This document shows positions 1-7,651 of a stretch of 14,516 nt of DNA, one piece after another. The notes below the pieces were generated by a model. That model saw only the letters and a list, made by a program, of their open reading frames with translations, was not told the DNA's origin and ran no database searches. The stretch is from DASRFR01 sp035651455 (lineage in GTDB: Bacteria > Acidobacteriota > Terriglobia > Terriglobales > Acidobacteriaceae). The DNA lies in NCBI GenBank assembly GCA_035651455.1, contig DASRFR010000037.1:1-14516 (forward strand), read 5' to 3'. How positions within the stretch are numbered: position 1 is the first letter of the stretch; each line of letters opens with the position of its first letter. Made by a program: the position numbers and the translations under genes.

Positions 1-253
1 CAACCAAGTGTACTTCTTGCGGAGCGGACGCTGATGCGTCCCTTAATCACACAACACAAACTTTGGGAGAGTTCTCGGCCGCTGTCTTTGTGCTAGTGTG
101 AGACCCTCTGTGTGCGAGTCGTGTGCCAGGTTTGGCGTCTCGAAATCAGCACGATGGCTGACGGCCCAGAAGTCGTATTCCGATCAGCTTCCGGTTTGCC
201 CCTCAATCCGGGAATGGGCAAGTCGCCCAAGGCTGGACAAAGTGTCTGGAGAA
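1..253. other. Left-edge region without a recognisable gene
   Basis: Short reading frames exist on both strands, but none has family-like composition or a convincing ribosome binding site. The stretch lies downstream of the minus-strand permease remnant that ends at 254. It contains one copy of a GTGTGC-type double repeat (about 110-134) that resembles two copies near the right end of the window. Nothing else is supported. Confidence 0.5.
110..134. repeat. GTGTGC-type double repeat, copy A
   Basis: It reads TGTGTGCGAGTCGTGTGCC followed by AGGTTT. The layout is the same as copies B and C near the right end of the window, with two GTGTGC cores 11 bases apart. Similarity to B is high over about 20 bases, then fades. 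Confidence 0.3.
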
Positions 254-1584
254 TCAGTCCCGCAGGACACGCGCGGGATCGGTCCGGCTTGCCCGCCACG
301 CAGGCAATAGACAAGCAACGATGGACGTGCCGGTCATCACTGCGAAGGCGAGTCCGAATACCAGCGGATCATGCGGCCTCACATTAAAGAGAAGCTGCGC
401 CAGCAACTTGGTCAAAACGAGAGATGCCACTGGACCGAAGAGAATGCCACCTGTGGTCAATCGCAAGCCGCGCGAAATGACTAGGCGCAACAGGTTGGCA
501 TCGTCCGCGCCAAGAGCCATGCGTAGGCCCAATTCGCGCGTGCTTTGCGCGACCGCGTAAGACATCACACCGTAGAGTCGCACAGCGGCAAGAAGAAGTG
601 CTAACCCGCCCAACGTGGACACCAGGGTAACGGCGACGAGTTGCGGTGAGGTCGAGCGGTTCACTTGTTCCTGCAAGGTGATGATCTCGTATAGCGCAAG
701 GTTAGCGTCTAAAGCATGTACCTCCCGAAGGAGTGTCGCAGACAAGCTTGGCAGTGATTCGTTAGTACGGATATTCAGCGCAGGGCCTCTTACAAAATCC
801 TGCCGTAAGGGCACGTAGAAAAATGGCCGTGGGTTCTCGCGCATGCTCTCGTACTTGGAGTCGGCCACCACACCAACTACTCGTGCCGGTCGGCCCTTCA
901 CTTGAAGCCGGCTGCCGACTGGGTTCTGACCACCCCAGTAGCGCATCATCATGGTCCGATTAACGATGACCACGAGCGGGGCATTCTCGTTATCATTTCG
1001 CAGAAATTCGCGACCTGATAGAAGAGGGACCCCCAAAGTCGCGAGATACCCGGGACAGACTTGGTTGTACTCAACTTCCGTTTGTTCGTTGGGCGAAGGC
1101 TGATAACTCTCGACGTGCCATTGCCGAGCGGTGTTACACGTGCGAACGCAGCAGACTGAACGCCGGGAAGCGCGATGAGGCGGTCGATCAATTCGTCCTG
1201 AAAAGTTTTGGCTCGAGCATCGTCGTATCCGGCGGCGACTAGCGAAACCCCGGTCGTGACAACGCTCGAAAATGTGAAGCCGGGGCTTGCCGTCCGAATG
1301 TTTTCCAAACTTTTGAGCAGCAGCGCGGCTCCTACCAACAAAATAAAGCTGAGACTGACCTGGAAAACGACGAGCCCAGAACGCATCCATGCCCTTCCCC
1401 GGGCTCCGACCACGCCCGAGGATTCCGCTTTTAGAGGTCCGGCGAGATCGAGGTGGCGAGTCTGGAACGCCGGGATGATGCCGACAATTAACGTTACGAG
1501 CAAGCAAATGCCCACGCTAATGGTCATGACGCGAGCATCGATTTCCCCGGGGAGGTACATTGATACTCCGGAACGCCGTGGCAA
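254..1584 (-). pseudogene. FtsX/MacB-type ABC transporter permease, 5'-truncated and frameshifted
   Basis: This is the C-terminal part of a MacB/FtsX-like permease of the large family seen in multiple copies in Acidobacteriota. Such proteins are usually about 800 residues, with a periplasmic MacB core and two FtsX membrane modules. The first frame (minus strand, from about 1584 to 1110) has a hydrophobic segment VMTISVGICLLVTLIVGII and then the first helix of the second module (VVFQVSLSFILLVGAALLL). The second frame (about 1125 down to 254) carries the periplasmic part (LGVPLLSGREF, VVGVVADSKYESM), the family signature RELGLRMALGA, three helices and the ending PARVLRD. The two frames join near GNGTSR/ESYQPS around 1100-1125, which fits a one-base deletion. 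In-frame stops upstream of 1591 leave no N-terminal half, so roughly 400 residues are missing. It is probably a decayed remnant. A sequencing error could explain the frameshift but not the truncation. Confidence 0.85.
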
Positions 1585-1713
1585 TAAAATTCAACTGCCA
1601 ATCGATTGGCTGTCGATTTTCCGTCTCGCCAACGACTATAGGCAGAAGAACGATGAACTATGGCTCCTGAGTTAACAGGAAAGGAGCCATTGGAAACGAA
1701 GAGGAGAAGAACC

Positions 1714-2106
1714 GTGAAATACATCTGTTTGGGATACATCGAGCCCGGAAGATTTGAGGGCATGACGAGGGAGGAGCAACACGCGATGCTCGATGTGTGC
1801 TTCGAACGACGATCACCTGCGAGGTAACGGGCACTTTATCGCGGGAGAGGGGCTTCAGCCTGCGGAAACCGCGTTGACTCTGTACTGGAAGAACGGCAAA
1901 GTTGCGACTGCAGATGCCCCTATGCGGAAACCAAGGAACAACTCGGCGGCATTCTTGCGCTCGAGGCGCGGGACATGAATCACGCGATTCAGCTCATCTC
2001 GCAGCATCCGGGGTTGAGATATGGGCCTTGGGAGATTCGGCCAGCCGCCGATCTGAACCAAATGATCGCGGAAAGCGAAAAGCGTCGTAAGCACGCCGCG
2101 CGATAG
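1714..2106 (+). pseudogene. YCII-family protein, broken by two frameshifts
   Basis: Read from a GTG at 1714 behind a purine-rich site (GAGGAGAAG), the protein starts VKYICLGYIEPGRFEGM, the usual N-terminus of YCII-domain proteins (DGPF/YCII type, often next to sigma-factor genes). After about 31 codons, homology moves to another frame at about 1806 (DDHLRGNGHF...TALTLYWKNGKVAT). It moves back to the first frame at about 1916 (YAETKEQLGG...ALEARDMNHAIQL...RYGPWEIRPAADL) and runs to the TAG at 2104-2106. A two-base and a one-base deletion would explain both shifts. The rebuilt protein is about 130 residues, normal for the family. Every segment stays family-like, so the lesions are recent or are sequencing errors. 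No catalytic activity is established for such YCII proteins. Confidence 0.8.
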
Positions 2107-2153
2107 CCCCGGCCCCGCCAAGAGGTAGAAATCCAGTACAGAAATCGGGAGAA

Positions 2154-2810
2154 ATGGAAAATATGCAAAAAGTGAGGGTCGCAGGATTTGCCGTTTCGTT
2201 GGACGGTTTCAGCGCGGGAATCGAGCAGAGTTTGAACGATCCGCTCGGCAAGCGAGGGACTGAGATCTTCCAGTGGTTTTTTCACACCCATACGTTCTGC
2301 TCAATGCACGGGAAAGAGGGCGGATCGATCGGGGACATCGACGATGAATTTGCTCAGCGAGCGATGCACAAGTTTGGCGCGTGGATTCTCGGTCGCAATA
2401 TGTTTGGTCCGGTACGTGGTCCGTGGCCGGACGATTCATGGGAGGGCTGGTGGGGGCAAAACCCGCCCTATCATGTGCCAACGTTCGTTTTGACGCACCA
2501 CGAGCGCGAGCCGATTGAAATGGAAGGGGGCACGACTTTCTACTTTGTTACGGGAGGAATCCATGACGCACTGGAGCGGGCGAAGAAAGCTGCAGGGATG
2601 AAGGACGTTAAGATCGGAGGCGGGGTATCGACCGTGCGCCAGTACCTACAGGCTGGATTGATCGATTCGCTTCACATTGCGTCCGTGCCTGTTCTTCTCG
2701 GACAGGGTGAATCGCTCTTTCACGGTCTGGATCTACACGCACTTGGGTTTTCCGTGACCGGCCACAAGGCTTCGGAACACGCGACTCACCTTACGCTGGA
2801 GAGGGTCTAA
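2154..2810 (+). CDS. Dihydrofolate reductase family (RibD C-terminal domain-like) protein
   Basis: An intact protein of 218 residues, or 215 if it starts at the in-frame ATG at 2163, which sits at a better distance from GGGAG at 2148-2152. The fold of RibD_C/DHFR proteins is recognisable from the N-terminal strand VAGFAVSLDGF, the AWILGRNMFGP segment near residue 80, the VTGGI segment, and the nucleotide-site glycines in KIGGGVSTVRQYLQAG, followed by IASVPVLLGQGESLF. Family members are predicted NADPH-dependent reductases of folate- or pyrimidine-like substrates. The real substrate of this stand-alone soil-bacterial subgroup is not known. It lies 47 bases after the broken YCII gene and is followed by a strong stem-loop, so the two may once have formed one transcription unit. 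Confidence 0.9.
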   Translation: MENMQKVRVAGFAVSLDGFSAGIEQSLNDPLGKRGTEIFQWFFHTHTFCSMHGKEGGSIGDIDDEFAQRAMHKFGAWILGRNMFGPVRGPWPDDSWEGWWGQNPPYHVPTFVLTHHEREPIEMEGGTTFYFVTGGIHDALERAKKAAGMKDVKIGGGVSTVRQYLQAGLIDSLHIASVPVLLGQGESLFHGLDLHALGFSVTGHKASEHATHLTLERV

Positions 2811-2821
2811 GGTGCACTGTT

Positions 2822-2861
2822 ACAGCCTCATCACACGTAAACAACGCGGCGATGAGGCTGT
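2822..2861. terminator. Perfect 11-bp inverted repeat after the reductase gene
   Basis: ACAGCCTCATC at 2822-2832 is exactly complementary to GATGAGGCTGT at 2851-2861, with an 18-base loop. It starts 11 bases after the reductase stop codon, a natural place for a transcription terminator or mRNA-stabilising hairpin. No T-run follows the stem on either strand, so it is not a classic intrinsic terminator. The long loop is also unusual. Confidence 0.45.
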
Positions 2862-2997
2862 CCCCCGGTTGATTTCTGCGAAGTCGGCCGATATGGTATC
2901 TGATCGTTTGAGTCTCAACAGTTGACTCAGGCCAATGCGCTCATTGCAGTCGGGTGAGGAACCGATGTGCGGATTAATCCTGATAGACGGGCTTGTG

Positions 2998-3594
2998 TTA
3001 AGTGACGATTCGTAGGGTGCTGCTGAGGAGGGTGCAACGGAGCGGCGGTCCGGCCACAAAACCGAACGATTTCGAGAATCGCGACTCCATGAACTCGCCC
3101 AGTTTGGCGGTCGCCCTGAATTGGGGAATCGGTTCGAGTTCTTTGAGGGCGGACGTGAATGCGTTCGAGAGACTCCAGACCGTACGGGACCGAAATTCTT
3201 CGTACTTCGGCTCGAAGTGCAACTCATGTACCGTCCGGGCTAAGTGTTTCGGAGCTTCCAGCTTGCCTTCGACGAAAGCTTCGAAGATAACCACCTTCGC
3301 GGTCACGTCCGTCAGTTCGAACCGCTGCCAAGCCTCCACCTGCCTTTGCATAGGTCCGAAGTTCCGCTGCATCCTGTCTACTCCCACCGACACGCAGTCG
3401 ATGAGCTCTATAAAAGGGATGTCAAGAAAAACTCCTCCCTCGACCGGAAGACGAGAAGACCTGTGTCTCGATATCCAGCCACACTGTCTCTGCGAGAATT
3501 CCCAAATTCGCCCAGGGATTTTGCTCCCAAGGTTTTTTCCCTTTCGTTTGGTTTCCTGACTGCGGCGACAACGCCGATCGAGTCCGAGGACTTA
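2998..3594 (-). pseudogene. C-terminal fragment resembling DUF932 phage/plasmid-type proteins
   Basis: The minus-strand frame is open from about 3594 to 2998. Its 131-residue GTG-started part (from 3393) has the look of a genuine conserved protein: RMQRNFGPMQRQVEAWQRF, AKVVIFEAFVEGKLEAPKHL, RTVWSLSNAFTSALKELEP and IPQFRATAKLGEF. This matches my memory of the C-terminal end of DUF932-like proteins, which are linked to phages, plasmids and integrated elements and have no established biochemical role. The family's N-terminal portion is absent. The open frame upstream of 3393 has family-unlike composition and no good start codon. It is therefore probably a relic of a mobile element. The family assignment is by recollection, so it is moderate in certainty. 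Confidence 0.5.
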
Positions 3595-3597
3595 GCA

Positions 3598-3911
3598 AGC
3601 GAGTGCTGTGAGTGTGGTAATCACGGTTCTATTGGAGGCTCGTGGCCTATCGCTATTTCTGATTATCCGAGGGGGCGCATCGAATCTGGCTTTGTATTCA
3701 CCGAGATGCAGTTGCAGCGGATTTCCCGACGCATACCTCTGTGCAACATCACCAGCGAAAAAACTGGGATTCGAGAGGGAGGCCTTCACCGCAAAGAGTT
3801 CCGGTGTGGTTTCGGCGAGTACATGATGTGCGTCACCACGCTTTGACCGCTCCCAATTGGGACTCCGAAGCAAACGAGAACCTATAGTGAACCGCTGAAG
3901 AAGTTCGGCGC
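3598..3911. other. Gene-free stretch between DUF932-like remnant and AraC gene
   Basis: Overlapping frames on both strands are open here, but their translations are low-complexity shadows, rich in serine, arginine and cysteine, without recognisable motifs, and no frame has a good ribosome binding site. It lies downstream of the minus-strand AraC gene and upstream of the DUF932-like remnant. I see no clear terminator, tRNA or repeat. Confidence 0.4.
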
Positions 3912-4688
3912 TCAGGTGAAATAGGATGTCGGAGTCGTACCCAAGGCTTTTTTGAACATGGAGATGAAAGCGCTCGGGGTGCTATAGCCAGATTCGAGAG
4001 CTGCATGCGTTACTTTTGCACCTTCAGCCAAAAGACGCATCCCCTGCATGAGTCGAAGTTGCTGGCGCCATTTTCCAAAGGTCATTCCGATTTCCTGTTG
4101 AAACAATCTTTCGATCGATCGCTTACTCGTGGCACTGACTCGGCAAAGCTCGGCCAGTGTCCGGCTATCACTGGGATCTTTGGTCAGCAGGTCGGAGATC
4201 CGAATGAGTCTTGGATCCGACAAATGTGGAAGTTGCAATGCGACCGTCTGCACCGCTTCCAATTGATGAAGGATAACCGCGATCAGGTGCATCTGCCATT
4301 TCACTGATTTCCTCAATGTTCGAACGGAACAAGCATGAAGAATCAGCTCTTTAAGGAAACTTGAAACATTGATCACGGAACAATCTCGGGGCAGCCGTTT
4401 TGCGAGCCTTGGCTTCAGATACAGCGTTCTCATTGCCACTAGGCCTGACATCGTGATCGTGTGTGGAATCTCCATCGGAATCCAGACAGCACGGTGCGGA
4501 GGAACCACCCACGTTCCGCTTCCAGTGCGGACAGTCATAACCCCGCGCGAAGCATAGACGAGTTGATCCCGATCGTGGAAATGCAGGGGTATGACGTAGC
4601 CGTGGGGGTAGTCGCGGGCCAGCGTTGTGATTGCAGACTTAGGATCGCCCGAGCGATCAAACATTCCGATGTGGCGCTTTTGCGACAT
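3912..4688 (-). CDS. AraC-family transcriptional regulator with N-terminal cupin
   Basis: A 258-residue DNA-binding regulator. The N-terminal about 100 residues form an AraC-type cupin sensor (YVIPLHFHDRDQLVYASRGVMTV, then WVVPPHRAVWIPMEIPHTI, with the His-rich loop typical of the NimR/YdfF-like group). The C-terminal about 95 residues hold the paired helix-turn-helix (SDSRTLAELCRVSATSKRSIERLFQQ and HAALESGYSTPSAFISMFKKALGTTPTSYF), with the usual family signature. Length is normal and the gene looks intact. It is divergent from the methyltransferase gene, with 80 bases between the starts, so it probably controls that gene, perhaps the following run of plus-strand genes, and itself (inference). 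The ligand cannot be read from sequence. The ATG at 4688 lacks a strong ribosome binding site; the ATG at 4664 is an alternative. Confidence 0.92.
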   Translation of the reverse strand: MSQKRHIGMFDRSGDPKSAITTLARDYPHGYVIPLHFHDRDQLVYASRGVMTVRTGSGTWVVPPHRAVWIPMEIPHTITMSGLVAMRTLYLKPRLAKRLPRDCSVINVSSFLKELILHACSVRTLRKSVKWQMHLIAVILHQLEAVQTVALQLPHLSDPRLIRISDLLTKDPSDSRTLAELCRVSATSKRSIERLFQQEIGMTFGKWRQQLRLMQGMRLLAEGAKVTHAALESGYSTPSAFISMFKKALGTTPTSYFT

Positions 4689-4768
4689 TTTTTGTCACTT
4701 TATCGAAAGCGCACATCCGTTGCAAATCGGTAAGCTGTCGTCAACTTTCATCATTTTGTGGGGAACAA
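4689..4768. promoter_or_regulatory. Divergent intergenic region, AraC regulator / methyltransferase
   Basis: These 80 bases separate the start codons of the AraC regulator (minus) and the methyltransferase (plus), so promoters for both must lie here or in the flanking gene ends. On the minus strand, TTGCAA followed 15 bases later by GATAAA is a weak -35/-10 candidate. On the plus strand no good pair is visible. The region is AT-richer than its surroundings. No obvious direct repeat of the type bound by AraC proteins stood out. Confidence 0.35.
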
Positions 4769-5353
4769 GTGAACCGCTTCCATCGATGGTTATGCCGTTC
4801 TGAGCGCTGGCGCAGCACCATCGCACAGAGACTTCCGTGGGTGATCGGCGATATGGACTTGGGATCAAATGTTTTGGAAATTGGTCCGGGCCCGGGTTTA
4901 ACGACGGACCTTTTGCAAAACTTAGTGCCTCGACTCACAGCACTTGAAATCGACGCGAGCTTGGCGGGTTCACTGCGTTCGCGTTTAGAAGGTGGCAATG
5001 TTCAGATCATCGAAGGGGATGCAACCGAGATGCCTTTTGGAGATTCGGAATTCTCCGCCGTGATTTCGTTCACCATGCTGCATCACGTGCCTTCTCAAGA
5101 ACTGCAGAACAAACTTCTCGCGGAAGTGTTTCGCGTGTTGAAGCCCGGCGGTTTCTTCGTTGGCAGCGACAGTCTCCAGAGCTGGTTTATGAGCATCATT
5201 CATATCGGCGACACGCTGGTTCCGGTGAGTCCCGATACTTTCGGCGCGCGATTGAAGAGTGCAGGGTTTGAAGTGTTGGAAGTGCAAAGGAACGCGCAAG
5301 CGTTCCGGTTCCGTGCTCGGCGACCATCGGAGTCGCAGGTCAAAATACCCTGA
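4769..5353 (+). CDS. Class I SAM-dependent methyltransferase
   Basis: A 194-residue protein with the Rossmann-like methyltransferase fold. Motif I is VLEIGPGPG at residues 35-43, the acidic residue after strand 2 is in LEID (60-62), GDATEMPF at 83-90 is the adenine-site motif, and the motif IV region is VISFTMLHHVP. VLKPGGFF is the usual motif after helix D. It is close to the methyltransf_11/UbiE-like type that acts on small molecules or lipids; the substrate is unknown. It starts with GTG at 4769 after TGTGGGGAAC, a plausible ribosome binding site. It is the first gene of the plus-strand run and is divergent from the AraC regulator. The C-terminus is short, with no extra substrate domain. 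Confidence 0.9.
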   Translation: MNRFHRWLCRSERWRSTIAQRLPWVIGDMDLGSNVLEIGPGPGLTTDLLQNLVPRLTALEIDASLAGSLRSRLEGGNVQIIEGDATEMPFGDSEFSAVISFTMLHHVPSQELQNKLLAEVFRVLKPGGFFVGSDSLQSWFMSIIHIGDTLVPVSPDTFGARLKSAGFEVLEVQRNAQAFRFRARRPSESQVKIP

Positions 5354-5407
5354 GAATGAAATGAACCACCATCGCACTTGGGAATATGACTAAGGAGAGG
5401 AGGCTTT

Positions 5408-5821
5408 ATGACTCGCGAGGCCAAACTGATGTCCGGGATCACCTTGATTGTCGTGCCTACGATTCAGTACGGAGGCTACTTCCTGCTGACATCTTTAATG
5501 AACAAAAACAGCGGATATATGGACAATCCATTGCGCCAGAATTTCTTCCGAGCGGGCCACGCCCATGCGGGTGTCATCGTGCTTCTCTCGCTCGTCTGCC
5601 AGATGCTTGCAGATTCAGCCACGCTACCTATTTCTCTCCTTTGGTTCGTTCGAGTCGGGGTGCCTTTGGCTGCGATCCTAATTTCGGGAGGATTCTTCTT
5701 TTCTGTACTCTCCCCGACTGCAAATCAAGCGAACGGAGCAGTTTATCTGATTTACGTTGGTGCGGTTGTTCTTGCCGTAGCCGTCGTGTCGCTCGGCATT
5801 GGCTTACTCAAAGCTGCGTAG
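5408..5821 (+). CDS. Four-helix inner-membrane protein, copy 1 (unknown function)
   Basis: A 137-residue hydrophobic protein with four predicted membrane segments: about residues 8-30 (ITLIVVPTIQYGGYFLL), 54-71 (VIVLLSLVCQML), 78-102 (WFVRVGVPLAAILISGG) and 113-134 (LIYVGAVVLAVAVVSLGIG). A conserved loop before helix 2 contains RAGHAHAG, an HxH that could bind metal or protons (inference). It has a very good ribosome binding site (AAGGAGAGGAGG, spacing about 5). A diverged second copy begins at 9885, giving an intra-window paralogue pair. I do not recognise a named family. Similar small proteins appear, in my recollection, as hypothetical proteins in soil bacteria. It sits 54 bases after the methyltransferase gene and 22 bases before the secreted DUF1579-like gene, probably co-transcribed. 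Confidence 0.85.
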   Translation: MTREAKLMSGITLIVVPTIQYGGYFLLTSLMNKNSGYMDNPLRQNFFRAGHAHAGVIVLLSLVCQMLADSATLPISLLWFVRVGVPLAAILISGGFFFSVLSPTANQANGAVYLIYVGAVVLAVAVVSLGIGLLKAA

Positions 5822-5843
5822 CTCGTTCAGTCAAGGAGAACAT

Positions 5844-6488
5844 ATGAAAGCAACTCCCGAAACAGGTGCGTCTCATTACTTCCGAAGCCTCCAGTTCTTA
5901 TTTGTATTGTCGTTCGGCGCATACATCGGGGCCGGAGTGGCTCAAACGGACGGCGCCGCTGCCGCGAAGCTCGGATCACAAACCACCACGTCGGAGCGGG
6001 ATGGCCAGCACGATTTCGACTTTGCGCTGGGTAGCTGGAAGGCGCACCTCAAACGCCTTGAGCATCCCCTCACGGGATCGAAGACTTGGCTTGAGTTCGA
6101 TGGCACCTTCGTCGCGCGCAAGGTGTGGGATGGACGCGCCATGATCGAGGAGGTCGAACTCGATAGCCCCGGCGGCCACATCGAAGGACTGACGCTGCGC
6201 CTCTACAACCCGCAAACACGCCAGTGGAGCATCTATTGGGCGAATAGCAAAAACGGCGTTATGGATACCAGCCCCCAACGGGGTCAATTCAAGAATGGAA
6301 GCGGCGAGTTTTATGGCACAGACACATTGAACGGCAAGCTCATCTACGTCCGCTTCGTTTGGACCAATACCGACACCAGCAATCCACACTTCGAACAGTC
6401 CTACTCCGACGACGGTGGCAAGACCTGGGAGGTGAACTGGATGACAGATCAGACACGCATGAGCGATGCATCGGACACGTCCCGCTAA
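5844..6488 (+). CDS. Secreted DUF1579-like beta-barrel protein
   Basis: Starting from the ATG at 5844, preceded by CAAGGAGAA, the protein has 214 residues. An earlier in-frame start at 5799 would overlap the previous gene and lacks a site, so 5844 is preferred. Residues 1-36 look like a signal peptide: a polar start, the hydrophobic core LQFLFVLSFGAYIGAG, then AQ before a TDGAAA spacer, implying export. The mature part has the HDFDFALGSWKAHLKRLEHP opening, LEFDGTFVARKVWDGRA, GLTLRLYNPQTRQWSIYWAN and the closing SDDGGKTWEVNW. This fits DUF1579-like lipocalin or heme-binding-type barrels found near DoxX and DinB genes in Acidobacteriota. Ligand and role are unknown. The gene is intact. Confidence 0.85.
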   Translation: MKATPETGASHYFRSLQFLFVLSFGAYIGAGVAQTDGAAAAKLGSQTTTSERDGQHDFDFALGSWKAHLKRLEHPLTGSKTWLEFDGTFVARKVWDGRAMIEEVELDSPGGHIEGLTLRLYNPQTRQWSIYWANSKNGVMDTSPQRGQFKNGSGEFYGTDTLNGKLIYVRFVWTNTDTSNPHFEQSYSDDGGKTWEVNWMTDQTRMSDASDTSR

Positions 6489-6577
6489 CGTCGAAGCCGC
6501 GGTCCAATTAGCTGATGGTCAAAAATTGATCGGGATTCGGTAACGAGTCTCAGTCGAAGAGCAGGAAAGTATAGTTT

Positions 6578-7027
6578 ATGGTGCCTTTTGTCGTTCTGAT
6601 CGCATTATTCGGGATCTTGTCTCTGCTCGGAAGACTTTTTCCCGCCACACATCTTGACTGGCTGACATCCTTGCGCCTTGGCTTGGCAGGCATGTTCCTG
6701 TTGACCGCCTCAGCGCACTGGGGGAAAAGGCGCCCGGACCTCATTGCAATGGTTCCTCCGGCTTTTCCCAGACGCGATCTCCTAGTCACTGCGACAGGTG
6801 TATTTGAGGTTCTCGGGGCAATCGGCCTGATGGTGCCAACGGCGGCGCCCTACGCGGCTTTGGGGCTGTGCCTAATGCTGCTGGCCGTGTTCCCTGCAAA
6901 CGTTCATGCGGCTCGGCAGCACCTCAGTATCGGCGGGAGGCCAGTGGAAGCTTTGGCGCCGCGCACGATTCTGCAGGTTGTGTTCCTCGCCGCGACCGTC
7001 ACGATCTTCGTGGCAGGAAAACGTTGA
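6578..7027 (+). CDS. DoxX-like integral membrane protein
   Basis: A 149-residue protein with four membrane segments: FVVLIALFGILSLLGRLF, LGLAGMFLLTASAHW, LVTATGVFEVLGAIGLMVP and TILQVVFLAATVTIFVAG, with a conserved FPANVHAARQHL turn. This arrangement fits DoxX/DoxD-like proteins (DoxX_2 type), named for a thiosulfate:quinone oxidoreductase subunit, although most members have no proven role. It starts with ATG at 6578; a GCAGGAAAG site lies about 8 bases upstream. It follows the secreted DUF1579-like gene by 89 bases and precedes the DinB-like gene by 61, an order that suggests one stress or detoxification operon (inference). It is intact. Confidence 0.85.
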   Translation: MVPFVVLIALFGILSLLGRLFPATHLDWLTSLRLGLAGMFLLTASAHWGKRRPDLIAMVPPAFPRRDLLVTATGVFEVLGAIGLMVPTAAPYAALGLCLMLLAVFPANVHAARQHLSIGGRPVEALAPRTILQVVFLAATVTIFVAGKR

Positions 7028-7088
7028 GCAACCGTTTGGCCTCTCACCGATTTGTGCGCTGAAAATTGAAATGGGTACAAGGAGAAAT

Positions 7089-7598
7089 ATGCAATTGAGC
7101 CGGATGTTTTTCGAGCAGTTGAATAGGGAGTCGGCGGCCACGCGGCGAACGGTGGAACGCGTCCCGCAAGGCCACAACGACTGGAAACCACACAAGAAAT
7201 CCATGACGTTGGGCTACCTTGCCGCATTGGTTGCCAGTATGCCGGGTTGGGCAGAATTTATGATCGAGCGGGATGAACTCGATTTGAGCCATCCCTCCGC
7301 CGGTCGCTTCAAAGCAAAGGTGGTCGAGAGTCGAGGCGAGTTGCTGAAAATTCTCGATGATGGGCTGGCCAAGTCTCGCCGAGCCCTGGAGGCGACCACG
7401 GATGAACATTTGCAAAGGCCGTGGCGTTTTCTGATGAGCGGACAGGTGCTGTTTGAGGCGCCGCGATACATCGCCCTGAATGAGAACCTCTTTTGCCATA
7501 TGGCGCATCATCGTGGCCAGTTGACAGTGTATCTACGCTTGAACGAGGCAGGGGTGCCGGCAATCTATGGTCCGTCCGCAGATGAAATGCATGCGTAG
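7089..7598 (+). CDS. DinB-family protein lacking the first metal-binding histidine
   Basis: A 169-residue four-helix-bundle protein of the DinB/YfiT type. It starts with ATG at 7089 after ACAAGGAGA; an in-frame ATG at 7071 would lose the site. Features are WKPHKKSMTLGYLAA at 32-46, SMPGWAEFM at 50-58 and HMAHHRGQLTVYLRL at 137-151, then the ending VPAIYGPSADE, all typical of the soil-bacterial DinB group. The metal site normally uses one histidine in 'LAxH' on helix 2 and two spaced by four near the end. Here H137 and H141 are present but residue 47 is leucine where histidine is expected. That may abolish or alter metal binding. Some DinB proteins are thiol transferases such as bacillithiol enzymes; the substrate here is not known. 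Confidence 0.88.
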   Translation: MQLSRMFFEQLNRESAATRRTVERVPQGHNDWKPHKKSMTLGYLAALVASMPGWAEFMIERDELDLSHPSAGRFKAKVVESRGELLKILDDGLAKSRRALEATTDEHLQRPWRFLMSGQVLFEAPRYIALNENLFCHMAHHRGQLTVYLRLNEAGVPAIYGPSADEMHA

Positions 7599-7651
7599 TA
7601 CGGTAGATCTTAAGGAAGCACTCTTTTACTGACGAAGACTGAAGGAGGAAC

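Noticed and set aside
254..320. Possible intrinsic terminator after the permease remnant
   Set aside because: No stem-loop plus T-run was found around the stop.
1524..1763. Minus-strand open frame upstream of the permease remnant
   Set aside because: It overlaps the YCII start in antisense, has no membrane or family pattern, and does not continue the permease.
3002..3559. Long plus-strand open frame of 185 codons
   Set aside because: It is the antisense shadow of the DUF932-like frame, with no family-like motifs and no ribosome binding site.
3244..3846. Plus-strand open frame of 200 codons
   Set aside because: Composition looks like a shadow, its first part lies antisense to the DUF932-like remnant, and it has no motif or good start.
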